Of a DNA stretch of 64,000 nucleotides, positions 39,511 to 49,417 are shown in pieces (within the stretch, counting starts at the first letter, position 1; the number at the start of each line of letters is the position of its first letter). Below the pieces are notes generated by a model, which was given only the letters and a program-made list of their open reading frames with translations, did no database searches and was not told where the DNA came from. This DNA is from Candidatus Poribacteria bacterium. Its GTDB lineage: Bacteria; Poribacteria; WGA-4E; JAJDTR01. Where the stretch lies: the NCBI GenBank assembly GCA_022827055.1, contig JAJDTR010000140.1:1-64000 (forward strand), read 5' to 3'. The translations under genes and the position numbers were made by a program.

Positions 39511-40854
39511 ATGTCGAAAAACACAATTTTCGATCGAATGCCCATGGATTTGGGTGACTCGCTTGTGCTTCGATTCGCAACCCCGGAAGATACCGAAGAA
39601 TTAGTTGATTTTAATGCGCGCTTGCATGAAGACCCATCCGCAGGTGTAGCCGTACGCGATCTGATGTCCGGAAAGCACCTGACGACTCATGCAGGCGATT
39701 TTACCGTCGTTGAAGATTTTAATGCGCGGAAGATAGTTTCATCCATGTGTTTAATCTCGCAGACTTGGAGCTATGGTGGAATTCCCTTCAAACTAGGTCG
39801 TCCGGAATTTGTCGCCACAGAGCCTGATTGCCGCAGGCGGGGCTTGGTGCGAAAACAGTTTGACGTGATTCACGCCGTCAGTGCCCAAAGAGGTGAACTA
39901 ATGCAAGGAATCACCGGCATCCCGTGGTACTACCGTCAGTTTGGCTACGAAATGGCGTTAGACCTCGAGGGCAACAGAATTCTGGATGGAGCACACGTCC
40001 CCACTCGAAAAAAAGGGCAACCCGAAACCTGCCGCCTCCGCGCCAGAAGCTCAGATGACAACATGTTTATTCGGGCGTTATACCAATATTCAACTGATCG
40101 CCACGTCATTGCATGCCCTCGTTCAACGTCAATGTGGGAATATGAATTCGATGGGCGCTCGGAAGGAAGCGGAGCCCAGTTCGAGTGGACAATTATAGAA
40201 GATCTCGCTGGAACACGGTTGGGCTACCTAGGAAGTTTCCCGAGACTCTGGGATTTTTCAGACAATGTCTGTTTTTGGGTATCGCAACTCTCGCTCAAAC
40301 CGGGTATTGGTTATCTTCACCTCATGCCGTCTTTGCTTCGAGCGTTATGGGCAAAAGCCAAAAAGACATCCGCCGTCGAAGACAACAAGAACAGGAAAGC
40401 CAAAGGGATCATCTTCACCCTCGGGCGAAACCACCAGGCATATACGGCTATGCCGAAAAACTTCCTGCGCAATGAGAACTCGTATGCTTGGTATATCCGA
40501 ATCCCGGATGTAATCGCATTTTTGAGGTATATCCAACCTGCCCTTGAAAAACACCTCGTCGGGACCGTGGCTGAAGCCTATACCGGAGAATTGAACCTCA
40601 ACTTCTATCGAAGCGGTTTGCACATGAAATTCGAGGCTGGGCGTATCTCGGACATTTCCGGATGGGTTCCCGAGTCGGTTGAAGATGGAGACGCTCAGTT
40701 TTCATGCATGACATTCTGGCAACTCCTTTGCGGTCGCTGTCGGACCAATGAGTTGACCTCACGATTTGCCGACTGCTCGGCTACCGATAGAGCGTCAGTC
40801 CTACTTGACTGTCTGTTTCCACCGTTCACCGGGGAAGTTTGGGCGATCGAATAA
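39511..40854 (+). CDS. GNAT-family N-acetyltransferase, Eis-like
   Basis: 'LVLRFATPEDTEELVDF', 'FVATEPDCRRRGLVRKQFDVIHA...QGITGIPWYYRQFGYEMAL'. Confidence 0.8.
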   Translation: MSKNTIFDRMPMDLGDSLVLRFATPEDTEELVDFNARLHEDPSAGVAVRDLMSGKHLTTHAGDFTVVEDFNARKIVSSMCLISQTWSYGGIPFKLGRPEFVATEPDCRRRGLVRKQFDVIHAVSAQRGELMQGITGIPWYYRQFGYEMALDLEGNRILDGAHVPTRKKGQPETCRLRARSSDDNMFIRALYQYSTDRHVIACPRSTSMWEYEFDGRSEGSGAQFEWTIIEDLAGTRLGYLGSFPRLWDFSDNVCFWVSQLSLKPGIGYLHLMPSLLRALWAKAKKTSAVEDNKNRKAKGIIFTLGRNHQAYTAMPKNFLRNENSYAWYIRIPDVIAFLRYIQPALEKHLVGTVAEAYTGELNLNFYRSGLHMKFEAGRISDISGWVPESVEDGDAQFSCMTFWQLLCGRCRTNELTSRFADCSATDRASVLLDCLFPPFTGEVWAIE

Positions 40855-41066
40855 GTTACCGCGCTGTCATTTCTCAAGATTTCTTCAAATAAAATACGTC
40901 GTAACAATCCTTAAAATTCATGCAGCAACCCGAGATCGCGGTATGGACGCTTGCTGCGTAGTTGAATGTATCTGTTCCTTAATTCAGGAAACGAGTTCTT
41001 GACTTTCTGTGCGTAATCTGATAGAATATTTGGTGAAATTGTCGAATTCTGGAGTTAGGAAAGCCC

Positions 41067-42653
41067 ATGTTTTTTCGGCGAAACAAGAATAACCCAGCCA
41101 CTTATATCGCTTCCAATTTTCTGCTCACCTACTTCATTGTTGGGCTCCTCATTCTGACGCTCGCATTTGTTTATTACACCAAACAGATTTTCCAATTGAA
41201 CCGCGATCTCAACGCGCAAGTCTCCCCATTGGCAGAATTGGCTTCCGAACTTCCGGTTATTAACGACATGAGATTAGCGGGTAAATTGGATGCAATCGTT
41301 AGAGAATTCCTATCAGCGAGTCGTCTCTCTTTCATTCTTACCGATGCCGAGACCGAGGAGGTAGTGATTGCGGTTGGAATTGACGAGTCAATCGACCGCA
41401 AAATTGGCGATCATGGTGCATCAGTGTTGTCCTCATCGGAAAAGCGAAAGGTGAGAACCGTCCTTGAGCGAATGAAGAAAAACACCGATGAACCGAAAGA
41501 GATACTGTATAGCCTAGAAGACCGGACACTATACGCATATCTCTATTATGGCGAAGGTGATGGGGCGGCGGTAACCCAAATCCCGTTTGTGCTCACAGAT
41601 GTGAATGACAAACCGCAAAAATGGCAGATATGGGGAGAATGGCAGACGGCTGAAAGTGCCGCTCAAGAGCAATACGCGAATGCAGAGAGGCTTGTCCAAT
41701 ACTCAAAAACACGCAATTTCTATGTGCCGCTCCAGACACATCCGGACCTGAAGAGAGGGTATTTTTATTACGGAAAAACACCTTATTACGGCCTTATCAT
41801 TATGCCGGTAGTTCTGGCACTCGTATTTATCACGTTCTTGGTGGTAGGACTTCTCAGTTACCAACGAATTCAATCCTTTGAGCGAGCCGCGATCTGGGGC
41901 GGACTGGCGAAAGAGACTGCACACCAACTGGGAACACCGATTTCCTCTTTAATGGGATGGATTGAATTACTTAGGGAGCGAGGTCGAGAAACTGCAGACG
42001 AGAGTATGAATGAAGTCTATTCGGACATACAAAATGACCTCGTCCGCCTACGGAAGATTGCAGACAGGCTCGGAACTATCGGTACTTATCCATCAAAATC
42101 GAAGGTTGATATCAACTCAATCATTGATGTTGTCGTTACATATTTTAGAAAGCGCGTACCCCAGCGAACCAAACAGATTGAAATTCGGTTAATGACGAAG
42201 GAACTCCCTCATATTCAAGCGAATGCGGATTTGTTGCAGTGGGTATTTGAAAACCTGATTAGAAATTCGCTTGATGCCATGGAGCAGGATGTCGGACTGA
42301 TCGAAATTGCACCAACATTTGATGCGGAAAAGCGGCAGATTGTCATTCATTACAGGGACAATGGGAGCGGGATTGAACGGAAAAACCGCCGGAAGATCTT
42401 CCAGCCCGGAATGACGACGAAGAAACACGGCTGGGGGCTTGGCTTGACGCTTGCCCAACGAATCATCAAAGAGTACCACCATGGACAGATTCGGTTGATT
42501 GAGAGCAATTCCGATGGTACGGTCTTCGAGTTGGTATTGCCTGTCGAATCGAGCGGAGCGGAGCGAGCCAGCGATGAACATGAGGCGAATCACCTGGGAC
42601 AGATTACAAGTTGGAAACTGAAAAGTATGAAGATGAATGAGGAGGATGTTTGA
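41067..42653 (+). CDS. Membrane sensor histidine kinase (PorY-like)
   Basis: Two transmembrane segments; H-box 'AKETAHQLGTPISSLMGWIELL'; 'VFENLIRNSLDAM', 'DNGSGIERKNRRKIFQPGMTTKKHGWGLGLTLAQRII'. Confidence 0.9.
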   Translation: MFFRRNKNNPATYIASNFLLTYFIVGLLILTLAFVYYTKQIFQLNRDLNAQVSPLAELASELPVINDMRLAGKLDAIVREFLSASRLSFILTDAETEEVVIAVGIDESIDRKIGDHGASVLSSSEKRKVRTVLERMKKNTDEPKEILYSLEDRTLYAYLYYGEGDGAAVTQIPFVLTDVNDKPQKWQIWGEWQTAESAAQEQYANAERLVQYSKTRNFYVPLQTHPDLKRGYFYYGKTPYYGLIIMPVVLALVFITFLVVGLLSYQRIQSFERAAIWGGLAKETAHQLGTPISSLMGWIELLRERGRETADESMNEVYSDIQNDLVRLRKIADRLGTIGTYPSKSKVDINSIIDVVVTYFRKRVPQRTKQIEIRLMTKELPHIQANADLLQWVFENLIRNSLDAMEQDVGLIEIAPTFDAEKRQIVIHYRDNGSGIERKNRRKIFQPGMTTKKHGWGLGLTLAQRIIKEYHHGQIRLIESNSDGTVFELVLPVESSGAERASDEHEANHLGQITSWKLKSMKMNEEDV

Positions 42654-44212
42654 TGGCACATGCCGCGCGCAAAATCCTCTGGATCGACGACGAGATTGAG
42701 GCACTGAGACCTCACATACTTTATCTGAATGAAAAATCGTATGATGTTACTCCCGTTTCCAATGGTGATGACGCAATTTCGATGATTAAGGCTTCTCGGT
42801 ATGATGTTATTCTGCTAGATCAGATGATGCCGGGACAAGATGGAATGTCCGTACTTGCGCGCGTCCGCGAACTCGACTCAACGATACCACTTATTATGGT
42901 GACGCAATGCAGGGAGGACGCGCTCATAAATGAAGCGCTAGGAAAAAGGATCAGCGACTTTCTTGTCAAACCCATTGGGGGAGCCCAAATCGCTTCTACA
43001 CTCAAGCGTGTCTTAGATCAGACCAAGATTATCGAAGAACAGGTCCCACACAAATATACACAAGACTTCAATCAGATTCGTCTACTCAAGGATTCAGCCC
43101 CCGATTGGCGCAGTTGGGCTGAAATTTATTTGAAATTAGTCGAATGGGATCTTGAATTCGATTTACTAGGCGAAACCGGTCTTGAAGAAACACACTTGGA
43201 ACAGAAAAAAGAGTGTAACGCCCTATTTTCCGATTATGTTGCGGAGAATTACACTCGCTGGATTAGGGGAGAAGATTCCCCGATTCTTTCAGTTGATGTT
43301 CTCGATCGGTTTGTGATACCCCACCTTCGTAAGAATAAACAGGTGTACTTTATTGTTGTTGACTGTTTGCGGCTTGATCATTGGTTAGCGATTGAACCTT
43401 TGCTACAGCCGCATTACTATATTGATCGGAGTTGTTATTACTCAATTTTACCTAGCGCGACGCTTTATTCGCGCAATGCCCTTTTCAGTGGGCTCTTTCC
43501 GCTAGAGCTCTCCGAAAAGTTTCCTCAATACTGGCTGGAAAACTCGGAGGACCAAACAAGTACCAATCGGTTTGAGAAACAACTTCTGCAAGTGAAACTG
43601 CGGAATGCAGGGTTGCGGCTCAGGCCCGGCTTGAGGTATTTTAAGATTTTTGACGCCAAAGGTGGCAACGAATACATCCGACAGGTTTCATCTTTTGAGC
43701 GAATTAGTCTATCCGCGCTGATTGTAAATTTCATTGACATCTTGACCCATCAGCGCTCTCAATTGGACGTGCTTCAACAGATTGCTCCAGATGAATCCGC
43801 ATTTCGTTCTTTGGCGAAATCGTGGTTCGCACACTCAGCTCTATTCGAGATTTTGAAGATTATTGCCCCTCGAGATGCTGTTGTTGTGCTGACCACGGAC
43901 CACGGTTCCGTACTCGGCAATCGGCCGACAAAAGCGTTTGGAAATCGACAAACTTCGACAAGCCTTCGCTTCAAAGTCGGCACGGACTTGGCATGTGACG
44001 AAGGTCAAGCCGTCTATATCAAGCAGCCGAACACGTACAAACTGCCTGCAGAAAGTTCAAATAAGAACTACATTATTGCAAAAGACGATTATTATTTTGT
44101 TTATCCAAATCAATTCCACGAATATACTCGACAGTTTCGAGGAGGATTTCAGCATGGAGGTATCTCAATGGGAGAGTTGATTGTGCCGGTTGTTACAATG
44201 ACATCGCGTTGA
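42653..44212 (+). CDS. Response regulator with PglZ/alkaline-phosphatase-superfamily effector (PorX-like)
   Basis: REC domain 'ILWIDDEIEALRPHILYLNEKSYDV...DVILLDQMMPGQDGMSVL...SDFLVKP'; PglZ motifs 'VDCLRLDHWLAIEPLL', 'LPSATLYSRNALFSGLFP', 'TTDHGSVLGNRPTKAFGNRQTSTSLRFKVG'. Confidence 0.9.
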   Translation: MAHAARKILWIDDEIEALRPHILYLNEKSYDVTPVSNGDDAISMIKASRYDVILLDQMMPGQDGMSVLARVRELDSTIPLIMVTQCREDALINEALGKRISDFLVKPIGGAQIASTLKRVLDQTKIIEEQVPHKYTQDFNQIRLLKDSAPDWRSWAEIYLKLVEWDLEFDLLGETGLEETHLEQKKECNALFSDYVAENYTRWIRGEDSPILSVDVLDRFVIPHLRKNKQVYFIVVDCLRLDHWLAIEPLLQPHYYIDRSCYYSILPSATLYSRNALFSGLFPLELSEKFPQYWLENSEDQTSTNRFEKQLLQVKLRNAGLRLRPGLRYFKIFDAKGGNEYIRQVSSFERISLSALIVNFIDILTHQRSQLDVLQQIAPDESAFRSLAKSWFAHSALFEILKIIAPRDAVVVLTTDHGSVLGNRPTKAFGNRQTSTSLRFKVGTDLACDEGQAVYIKQPNTYKLPAESSNKNYIIAKDDYYFVYPNQFHEYTRQFRGGFQHGGISMGELIVPVVTMTSR

Positions 44213-44744
44213 GAAGAAATCACTGAACCAATTTTTAGTGAAATCGTATATTCAGACCGTGCACATTAGGAGATTGTACGGTCGGAAGACTCCGGAAGAT
44301 TCACACCAACTGATTCCTCAAGTGGAACGTAACACATGCTACAACTCAGGCATCGTGGTTTTCGTCCTTGAACGGCTCACTGTATCAAGCATTTTGAGTG
44401 GTAGTACATGCCCGCCACCACTGCAACGGATGGAACATTTGGCTACGTCTATGAGTTCAAGATAGATGTTGTCTTGATGGGTACTAGGCAAGATTCTAGC
44501 CGAATCAAAAAAATGCTTGTAAATCATCTGTGCTGATTAGACAGAGTGGGATATGGAAATCGACGGTTTTCGCACACCCCTGCACCGAAACCGAACTTTT
44601 CACGTCAAAGAGCCATTCTACGATTGACAAATATTTGTTGAGACACATTCAATCGGGTGGTTGTATTCGTTGCCTCCAAAGACAGGCCTGTTGCGGATTG
44701 TGTAGCGACGGGTTCTATGCCCGTACTAGCATTAGGAGGCGACA

Positions 44745-46298
44745 ATGCCAAAGGAAATTCTCATCTCTGATGATGAGTTTGAGACAAGATGTGCCATAAT
44801 TGAAGATGGCGATTTAAGCGAAATCTATGTTGAACGTAAAGATGATGAACATACTTTAGGAAATATCTATAAGGGGCGTGTCGAGAATGTGCTTCCCGGT
44901 ATGCAGAGCGCTTTCGTTGAAATTGGGCTGGAGAAACACGCCTTCCTCCACATTTCGGACATTAACTACGATATTGAAGAGATAGAAGAGGAGGCGGATA
45001 AGGACCTAACAAAACTCGATTTAGGTTCTGAAAAGCCTACTTCTCGAAAAGGCTCAAAAGGATTTCGGTATTCGATCAGCGAATTGGTTCACAAGAACCA
45101 AGAAATACTGGTGCAGGTTGTCAAGGAATCGCTGGGCACCAAAGGTCCGCGTGTCACAAGCTGCATTTCACTGCCCGGACGCTATGTTGTGTATCTCCCC
45201 ACTTCATCGAATATCGGTGTGTCGCGCCGGATAGAATCCGCGGAGGAACGGCAACGGCTTCGAGACATTTCCCAAAAACTGCGATCGGGGGTCGAAGGCG
45301 GCTTTATCGTCCGCACCGCCGCCGAGGGAAAAAGTGATGAAGCGTTCTCCACCGAAATCAAATACCTCGTAGACCTGTGGAAGGAAATCCGCGAACGCGG
45401 CGAACAAATGCCGGTTCGAAGTCTCGTGCGAGAAGATCTTGGCTTCGTCGGGCGGATCATTCGGGACTACTTTACAAACGATGTAACCAAGTTGGTATTC
45501 GACTCGAAGGAACGATACAAGGAAACAACAGAATACCTGTCATCGGGGCTGCCGGAACTCAACTCTCGCGTTAAGCTGTATGAAAAATCATCCCCTCTCT
45601 TCGAAGCCTATGGAGTAGAAAAGGAACTCAAGAAGGCATTAAGTGAGAAGATCTGGTTAAAATGCGGCGGACATATCGTTATTCAACAGACTGAAGCGAT
45701 GGTGTCCATCGATGTCAATACCGGACGATTTGTCGGTAAGGCGGATCCGGATAACACCATTCTGAGCGCCAATCTCGAAGCAGTCGAAGAAATCGTCCGA
45801 CAAATGCGGCTGAGGGATCTTGGCGGCATCATTGTTGTCGATTTTATCGACATGGATAAGCACGAGCACCGAAAAATGCTTTTCAAGACGCTGCAGGAGG
45901 CGCTGAAGAAGGATCGCTCCCGAACCAACATCCTGCACGTGTCGGAACTGGGCTTGGTGGAGATGACGAGACAACGTACACGTCCGAGCCTTTCGTCACT
46001 CCTCACCGAATCTTGCCCCTATTGCGACGGTCACGGAAGAATTCTATCCGTTGATACAATTACTATCTCGGTGCTGCGGTCGATAAAAAAAGCACACCTA
46101 AAGTCGCGGAAAAGGAAACTTCGAGTCATTGCGAACGAACTTATCGTGTCCCGGCTTCTTGATGAGGATTCGAACAAACTCAGCCAACTGGAGAAATCGA
46201 TGAACCTCAAAATCAAGATTGATGAGGACGCCGACCTGCACCTTGAGGATTATCAGATCCTGGCTGACGACACCAATCGTGAAATCTACCTGGATTAG
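44745..46298 (+). CDS. rng: Ribonuclease E/G family protein
   Basis: 'GNIYKGRVENVLPGMQSAFVEIGLEKHAFLHISDI', 'RDLGGIIVVDFIDMD', 'LGLVEMTRQRTRPSL...CPYCDGHGRI'. Confidence 0.94.
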   Translation: MPKEILISDDEFETRCAIIEDGDLSEIYVERKDDEHTLGNIYKGRVENVLPGMQSAFVEIGLEKHAFLHISDINYDIEEIEEEADKDLTKLDLGSEKPTSRKGSKGFRYSISELVHKNQEILVQVVKESLGTKGPRVTSCISLPGRYVVYLPTSSNIGVSRRIESAEERQRLRDISQKLRSGVEGGFIVRTAAEGKSDEAFSTEIKYLVDLWKEIRERGEQMPVRSLVREDLGFVGRIIRDYFTNDVTKLVFDSKERYKETTEYLSSGLPELNSRVKLYEKSSPLFEAYGVEKELKKALSEKIWLKCGGHIVIQQTEAMVSIDVNTGRFVGKADPDNTILSANLEAVEEIVRQMRLRDLGGIIVVDFIDMDKHEHRKMLFKTLQEALKKDRSRTNILHVSELGLVEMTRQRTRPSLSSLLTESCPYCDGHGRILSVDTITISVLRSIKKAHLKSRKRKLRVIANELIVSRLLDEDSNKLSQLEKSMNLKIKIDEDADLHLEDYQILADDTNREIYLD

Positions 46299-46491
46299 CC
46301 AGTCGACGAACGCCTTTCGACCGACTCAATGATGGCGTTGGCGGGTGGTCACTGCGTAATGGCAAAATAATTTTGATACTGTACATCCATTATGATATAC
46401 TTTCTGTTTAGGTGAGTCGCTAGACGCAATCATTCAATATTCACCTCACGCAGACGAAGAGATCAAGATTATCTGATTCAGAGGAGAAAAA

Positions 46492-46845
46492 ATGTACGCT
46501 GTGTTTGCCGCGGGCGGGAAACAACATCGCGTTGAAGTCGGTTCGTTAATTGATGTTGAAAAAATCGAAGCGTCCGTGGGAGAAGAAATTACCTTTCCGG
46601 AAGTCCTGGCGATCGGAGACGACGCTGGCGAAATTCACGTGGGACAACCCCATGTCCCAAACGGCGCCGTCGTTGGTGAAATCGTTGAACAGGGCAAAGA
46701 AAAAAAGATTGTCGTATTCAAATCAAAGAGACGCAAAGGCTATAAGCGCAAACTCGGACATCGCCAAAGATTTACGAGACTAAAAATAACCGGAATCCAA
46801 GGCGTAGGCAGTCCACCAGATACGGAGGAAGAAGATGGCTCATAA
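46492..46845 (+). CDS. rplU: Ribosomal protein L21
   Basis: '[25 protein letters not shown]', '[26 protein letters not shown]'. Confidence 0.96.
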   Translation: MYAVFAAGGKQHRVEVGSLIDVEKIEASVGEEITFPEVLAIGDDAGEIHVGQPHVPNGAVVGEIVEQGKEKKIVVFKSKRRKGYKRKLGHRQRFTRLKITGIQGVGSPPDTEEEDGS

Positions 46846-47101
46846 AAAGGGCGGCGGCAGTACCGGCAACGGACGTGACAGTATCGGAAAACGGCTCGGT
46901 GTCAAACGGTTTTCCGGGCACTACGTGACGGCGGGAAGCATCCTCGTTCGGCAGCGCGGCACGCACATCCACGCCGGAAACAATGTCGGCGTCGGGAGCG
47001 ATTACACGCTCTTCTCGACGATTGACGGCTATGTGTGGTTTGAACGGAAGGACAAAGTGCGCAGAAAGGTGAGCGTTTACCCCGAGCGACCGAATTTCTA
47101 A
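46835..47101 (+). CDS. rpmA: Ribosomal protein L27
   Basis: '[65 protein letters not shown]'. Confidence 0.97.
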   Translation: MAHKKGGGSTGNGRDSIGKRLGVKRFSGHYVTAGSILVRQRGTHIHAGNNVGVGSDYTLFSTIDGYVWFERKDKVRRKVSVYPERPNF

Positions 47102-47132
47102 TCTACGTTAAAACTCGAATTTTGATACATCA

Positions 47133-47160
47133 AAACCCCGTCCTATTGCGGGGTTTTTTT
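47133..47160 (+). terminator. Rho-independent terminator after rpmA
   Basis: AACCCCG-TCCTATTG-CGGGGTT-TTTTT. Confidence 0.88.
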
Positions 47161-47361
47161 ATTCCTATTGTCAGAGTTGTTTTGTAATAAGATTCTCAAA
47201 CTAGAGAAAAAGTCGTCAATTTTGTGGATAAGTGGTATAATTCGTAATAGAAAACTACTTTACTGAACTATTACGTACTTCATCAGACCAAGGCGGTACC
47301 TTTCTACTGGATTAACTCCCACGACATAGCAGAACCGCTGCCGTACCAAAGGAAATTTACC

Positions 47362-48096
47362 ATGAAGACATTAAATTACTTGAGTTTAGTAATCGGTACA
47401 TTAATTATTTTAACGCTCGCCGGCTGCGAAGCGGAAAGCGTGATACCGCTCTTGCATTCGCCGAAGGACAGAAGTATCCATGTGACAGGGAGCGGTTCAG
47501 TCACGGGAGAGCCGGATATAGCGACCCTGAATTTAGGTGTATCCGTTGAGAAAGAAACGGTTGCCGAGGCACGGGAGGCAGCCGCAGTCTCAATGACGGC
47601 GGTGCTAGACTCATTGAAAGCTAAAGACATTGCGGAAGACGACATTCAAACGGAGAACTTCAGTATCCGCCCGCAATACGACTACACTGAAAACGGGCGC
47701 GTTCTTCGTGGCTACCGCGTAAATAACACGATCAGCGCAAAGGTGCGAGAACTTCAACGACTCAGCGATATTATCGACGATGCCGCTGGAGCCGGGGGAG
47801 ACATTATCGTTGTGAACTCTGTCCAATTCATGATTGAGGACCCCACGGCGTTGCAGATGGAGGCACGTGCGTTAGCGGCCAAAGATGCTGAAGCGAAAGC
47901 GCAAACGTTGGCGGACGCACACGGAGTTAAGCTTGGAAAACCTGTGACTATCACGGAGGTTACCTCCGGAGGGATATCCCCAATCGTATTTGCCGAGAGC
48001 GTAGCTGCCGCTGATAGCCTCCGCACATCAAGCCCGATTGAAGCGGGTCAACTCACTGTCACTGTAGAGATAACCGTAGTCTACGAGTTTGAGTAG
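47362..48096 (+). CDS. SIMPL-domain (DUF541) lipoprotein
   Basis: Lipobox 'LTLAGCEAES'; 'IHVTGSGSVTGEPDIATLNLGVSVEKETVAEAREAAAVSMTAVLDSLKA'. Confidence 0.87.
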   Translation: MKTLNYLSLVIGTLIILTLAGCEAESVIPLLHSPKDRSIHVTGSGSVTGEPDIATLNLGVSVEKETVAEAREAAAVSMTAVLDSLKAKDIAEDDIQTENFSIRPQYDYTENGRVLRGYRVNNTISAKVRELQRLSDIIDDAAGAGGDIIVVNSVQFMIEDPTALQMEARALAAKDAEAKAQTLADAHGVKLGKPVTITEVTSGGISPIVFAESVAAADSLRTSSPIEAGQLTVTVEITVVYEFE

Positions 48097-48507
48097 GGTT
48101 AGTCCGATCTACGCACATGGTTTGAACTGAATAGTAGCGGTTGACTGAGAAAACTGCAAGAGGATATAAACCAACACCAACACTGAAACTACGCTACATC
48201 TTTGTGCCGGCGAGTCCCGTTCCAGTCGGTCTTTCATACCGGCTAGCGACACCTATTTATACGAGATTGATACCAGTAATACGCCTCAGCCCACTAGCTT
48301 TCATTTGCCGGTATAAGATATCTCCACATTTAACGCAAATAACGCAAAAAGTCGCGGCGAGTTTTCCAATCATTGCTCTGCCTCTGTAGCCACACCCCCT
48401 TGCTAACGTGTGTCCGTTATCCTACCAAGTGCCTGTCCTAACCTTGGAATACGGTTGGTATCGTGAACTGAAGTGGGCGCATCATTTCGGCCGACTCAAA
48501 TGAACCT

Positions 48508-48723
48508 ATGCAGTACCTTGTCATTATTGAAAAAGGCGAGAACAGTTACGGTGCCTATGTACCGGACCTACCGGGCTGTGTTGCAGTAGGTAAAACGAAG
48601 ACTAAGGTGCACAGATTGATTGCGGAAGCGATTCAATTTCATATCGAAGGTTTGCGAGAAGATGGTGATGTCGTTACTCCTCCAACGTCAACAGCCGCAT
48701 TTATTGATGTCACTACGAGCTAA
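48508..48723 (+). CDS. HicB-like antitoxin/UPF0150 protein, no HicA partner seen
   Basis: 'MQYLVIIEKGENSYGAYVPDLPGCVAVGKTKTKVHRLIAEAIQFHIEGLREDGD'. Confidence 0.85.
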   Translation: MQYLVIIEKGENSYGAYVPDLPGCVAVGKTKTKVHRLIAEAIQFHIEGLREDGDVVTPPTSTAAFIDVTTS

Positions 48724-48833
48724 CAGAGGGTTGTGCGAGCCGAGAATAGCCAATCTGGTAACACAATGTAGGAATATCAAGGGATATCTATCGCGTTTTC
48801 TTCCACTCGCTTGATTGCTTCTACCGGGGTATT

Positions 48834-48918
48834 CAACAATCCATTTCAATCATCTCAAAACTATGTTCGTCACACACTGACTCACGCAGAGTATGACAAA
48901 GGGAGATGGAAGAAATGA
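48834..48918 (+). pseudogene. C-terminal stub of a HigB-type toxin
   Basis: Frame ending at TGA 48916–48918 reads …PFQSSQNYVRHTLTHAEYDKGRWKK*, matching the HigB C-terminus 'YIRHVLTHaEYDKGkWK'. Confidence 0.7.
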
Positions 48919-49313
48919 GCGTGGTTCCGGATGATATTCAATTACACTGGCGTGTTGTGCAGCCGCTTTTTTCCATTCGAAATGAAAACGAATACAATCT
49001 GGCAATTGAGCGGTTGAACGCACTTATTGACGAAATCGGCACCAATGAACAACATCCCTTGTATGAATTGCTTGATACGCTGGGAACAGTCATACACGCC
49101 TATGAAGAGAAGCATTACCCCATGCCGGAGTGCAGCGGCGTCGAGATATTTCAGCATTTGATGGAGGAGCATCAACTTGAGCACTCAGACTTTCCAGAGT
49201 TAGGAACATCAGACGTTATTTTGGAGATTCTTGATGGCAAGCGCGAGCTTACTGCCAAGCACCTTCACGCGTTAGCGACAAGATTTCATGTGTCGCCATC
49301 CGTGTTCGTGTGA
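48915..49313 (+). CDS. HigA-type antitoxin/helix-turn-helix regulator
   Basis: 'LGTVIHAYEEKHYPMPECSGVEIFQHLMEEHQLEHSDFPELGTSDVILEILDGKRELTAKHLHALATRFHVSPSVFV'; start overlaps the toxin stub stop (ATGA). Confidence 0.82.
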   Translation: MSVVPDDIQLHWRVVQPLFSIRNENEYNLAIERLNALIDEIGTNEQHPLYELLDTLGTVIHAYEEKHYPMPECSGVEIFQHLMEEHQLEHSDFPELGTSDVILEILDGKRELTAKHLHALATRFHVSPSVFV

Positions 49314-49417
49314 ACTCTCTCAACATATTGACGCCTGGACAGCCGCCGAATCAAGAAAAAAGATGAATTCGGACAACTTTAAACCCTGGGTTTCCAAATA
49401 ACACGAATGTCAGACAG

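Noticed and set aside
42189-42704. 171-aa minus-strand ORF
   Set aside because: Antisense to the histidine kinase catalytic domain, which is strongly conserved.
44213-44744. Small ORFs upstream of the RNase E/G gene
   Set aside because: Short, overlapping, unlike known proteins; the region looks like a 5' untranslated/intergenic sequence with a weak hairpin (ACGGG…CCCGT at 44708–44724).
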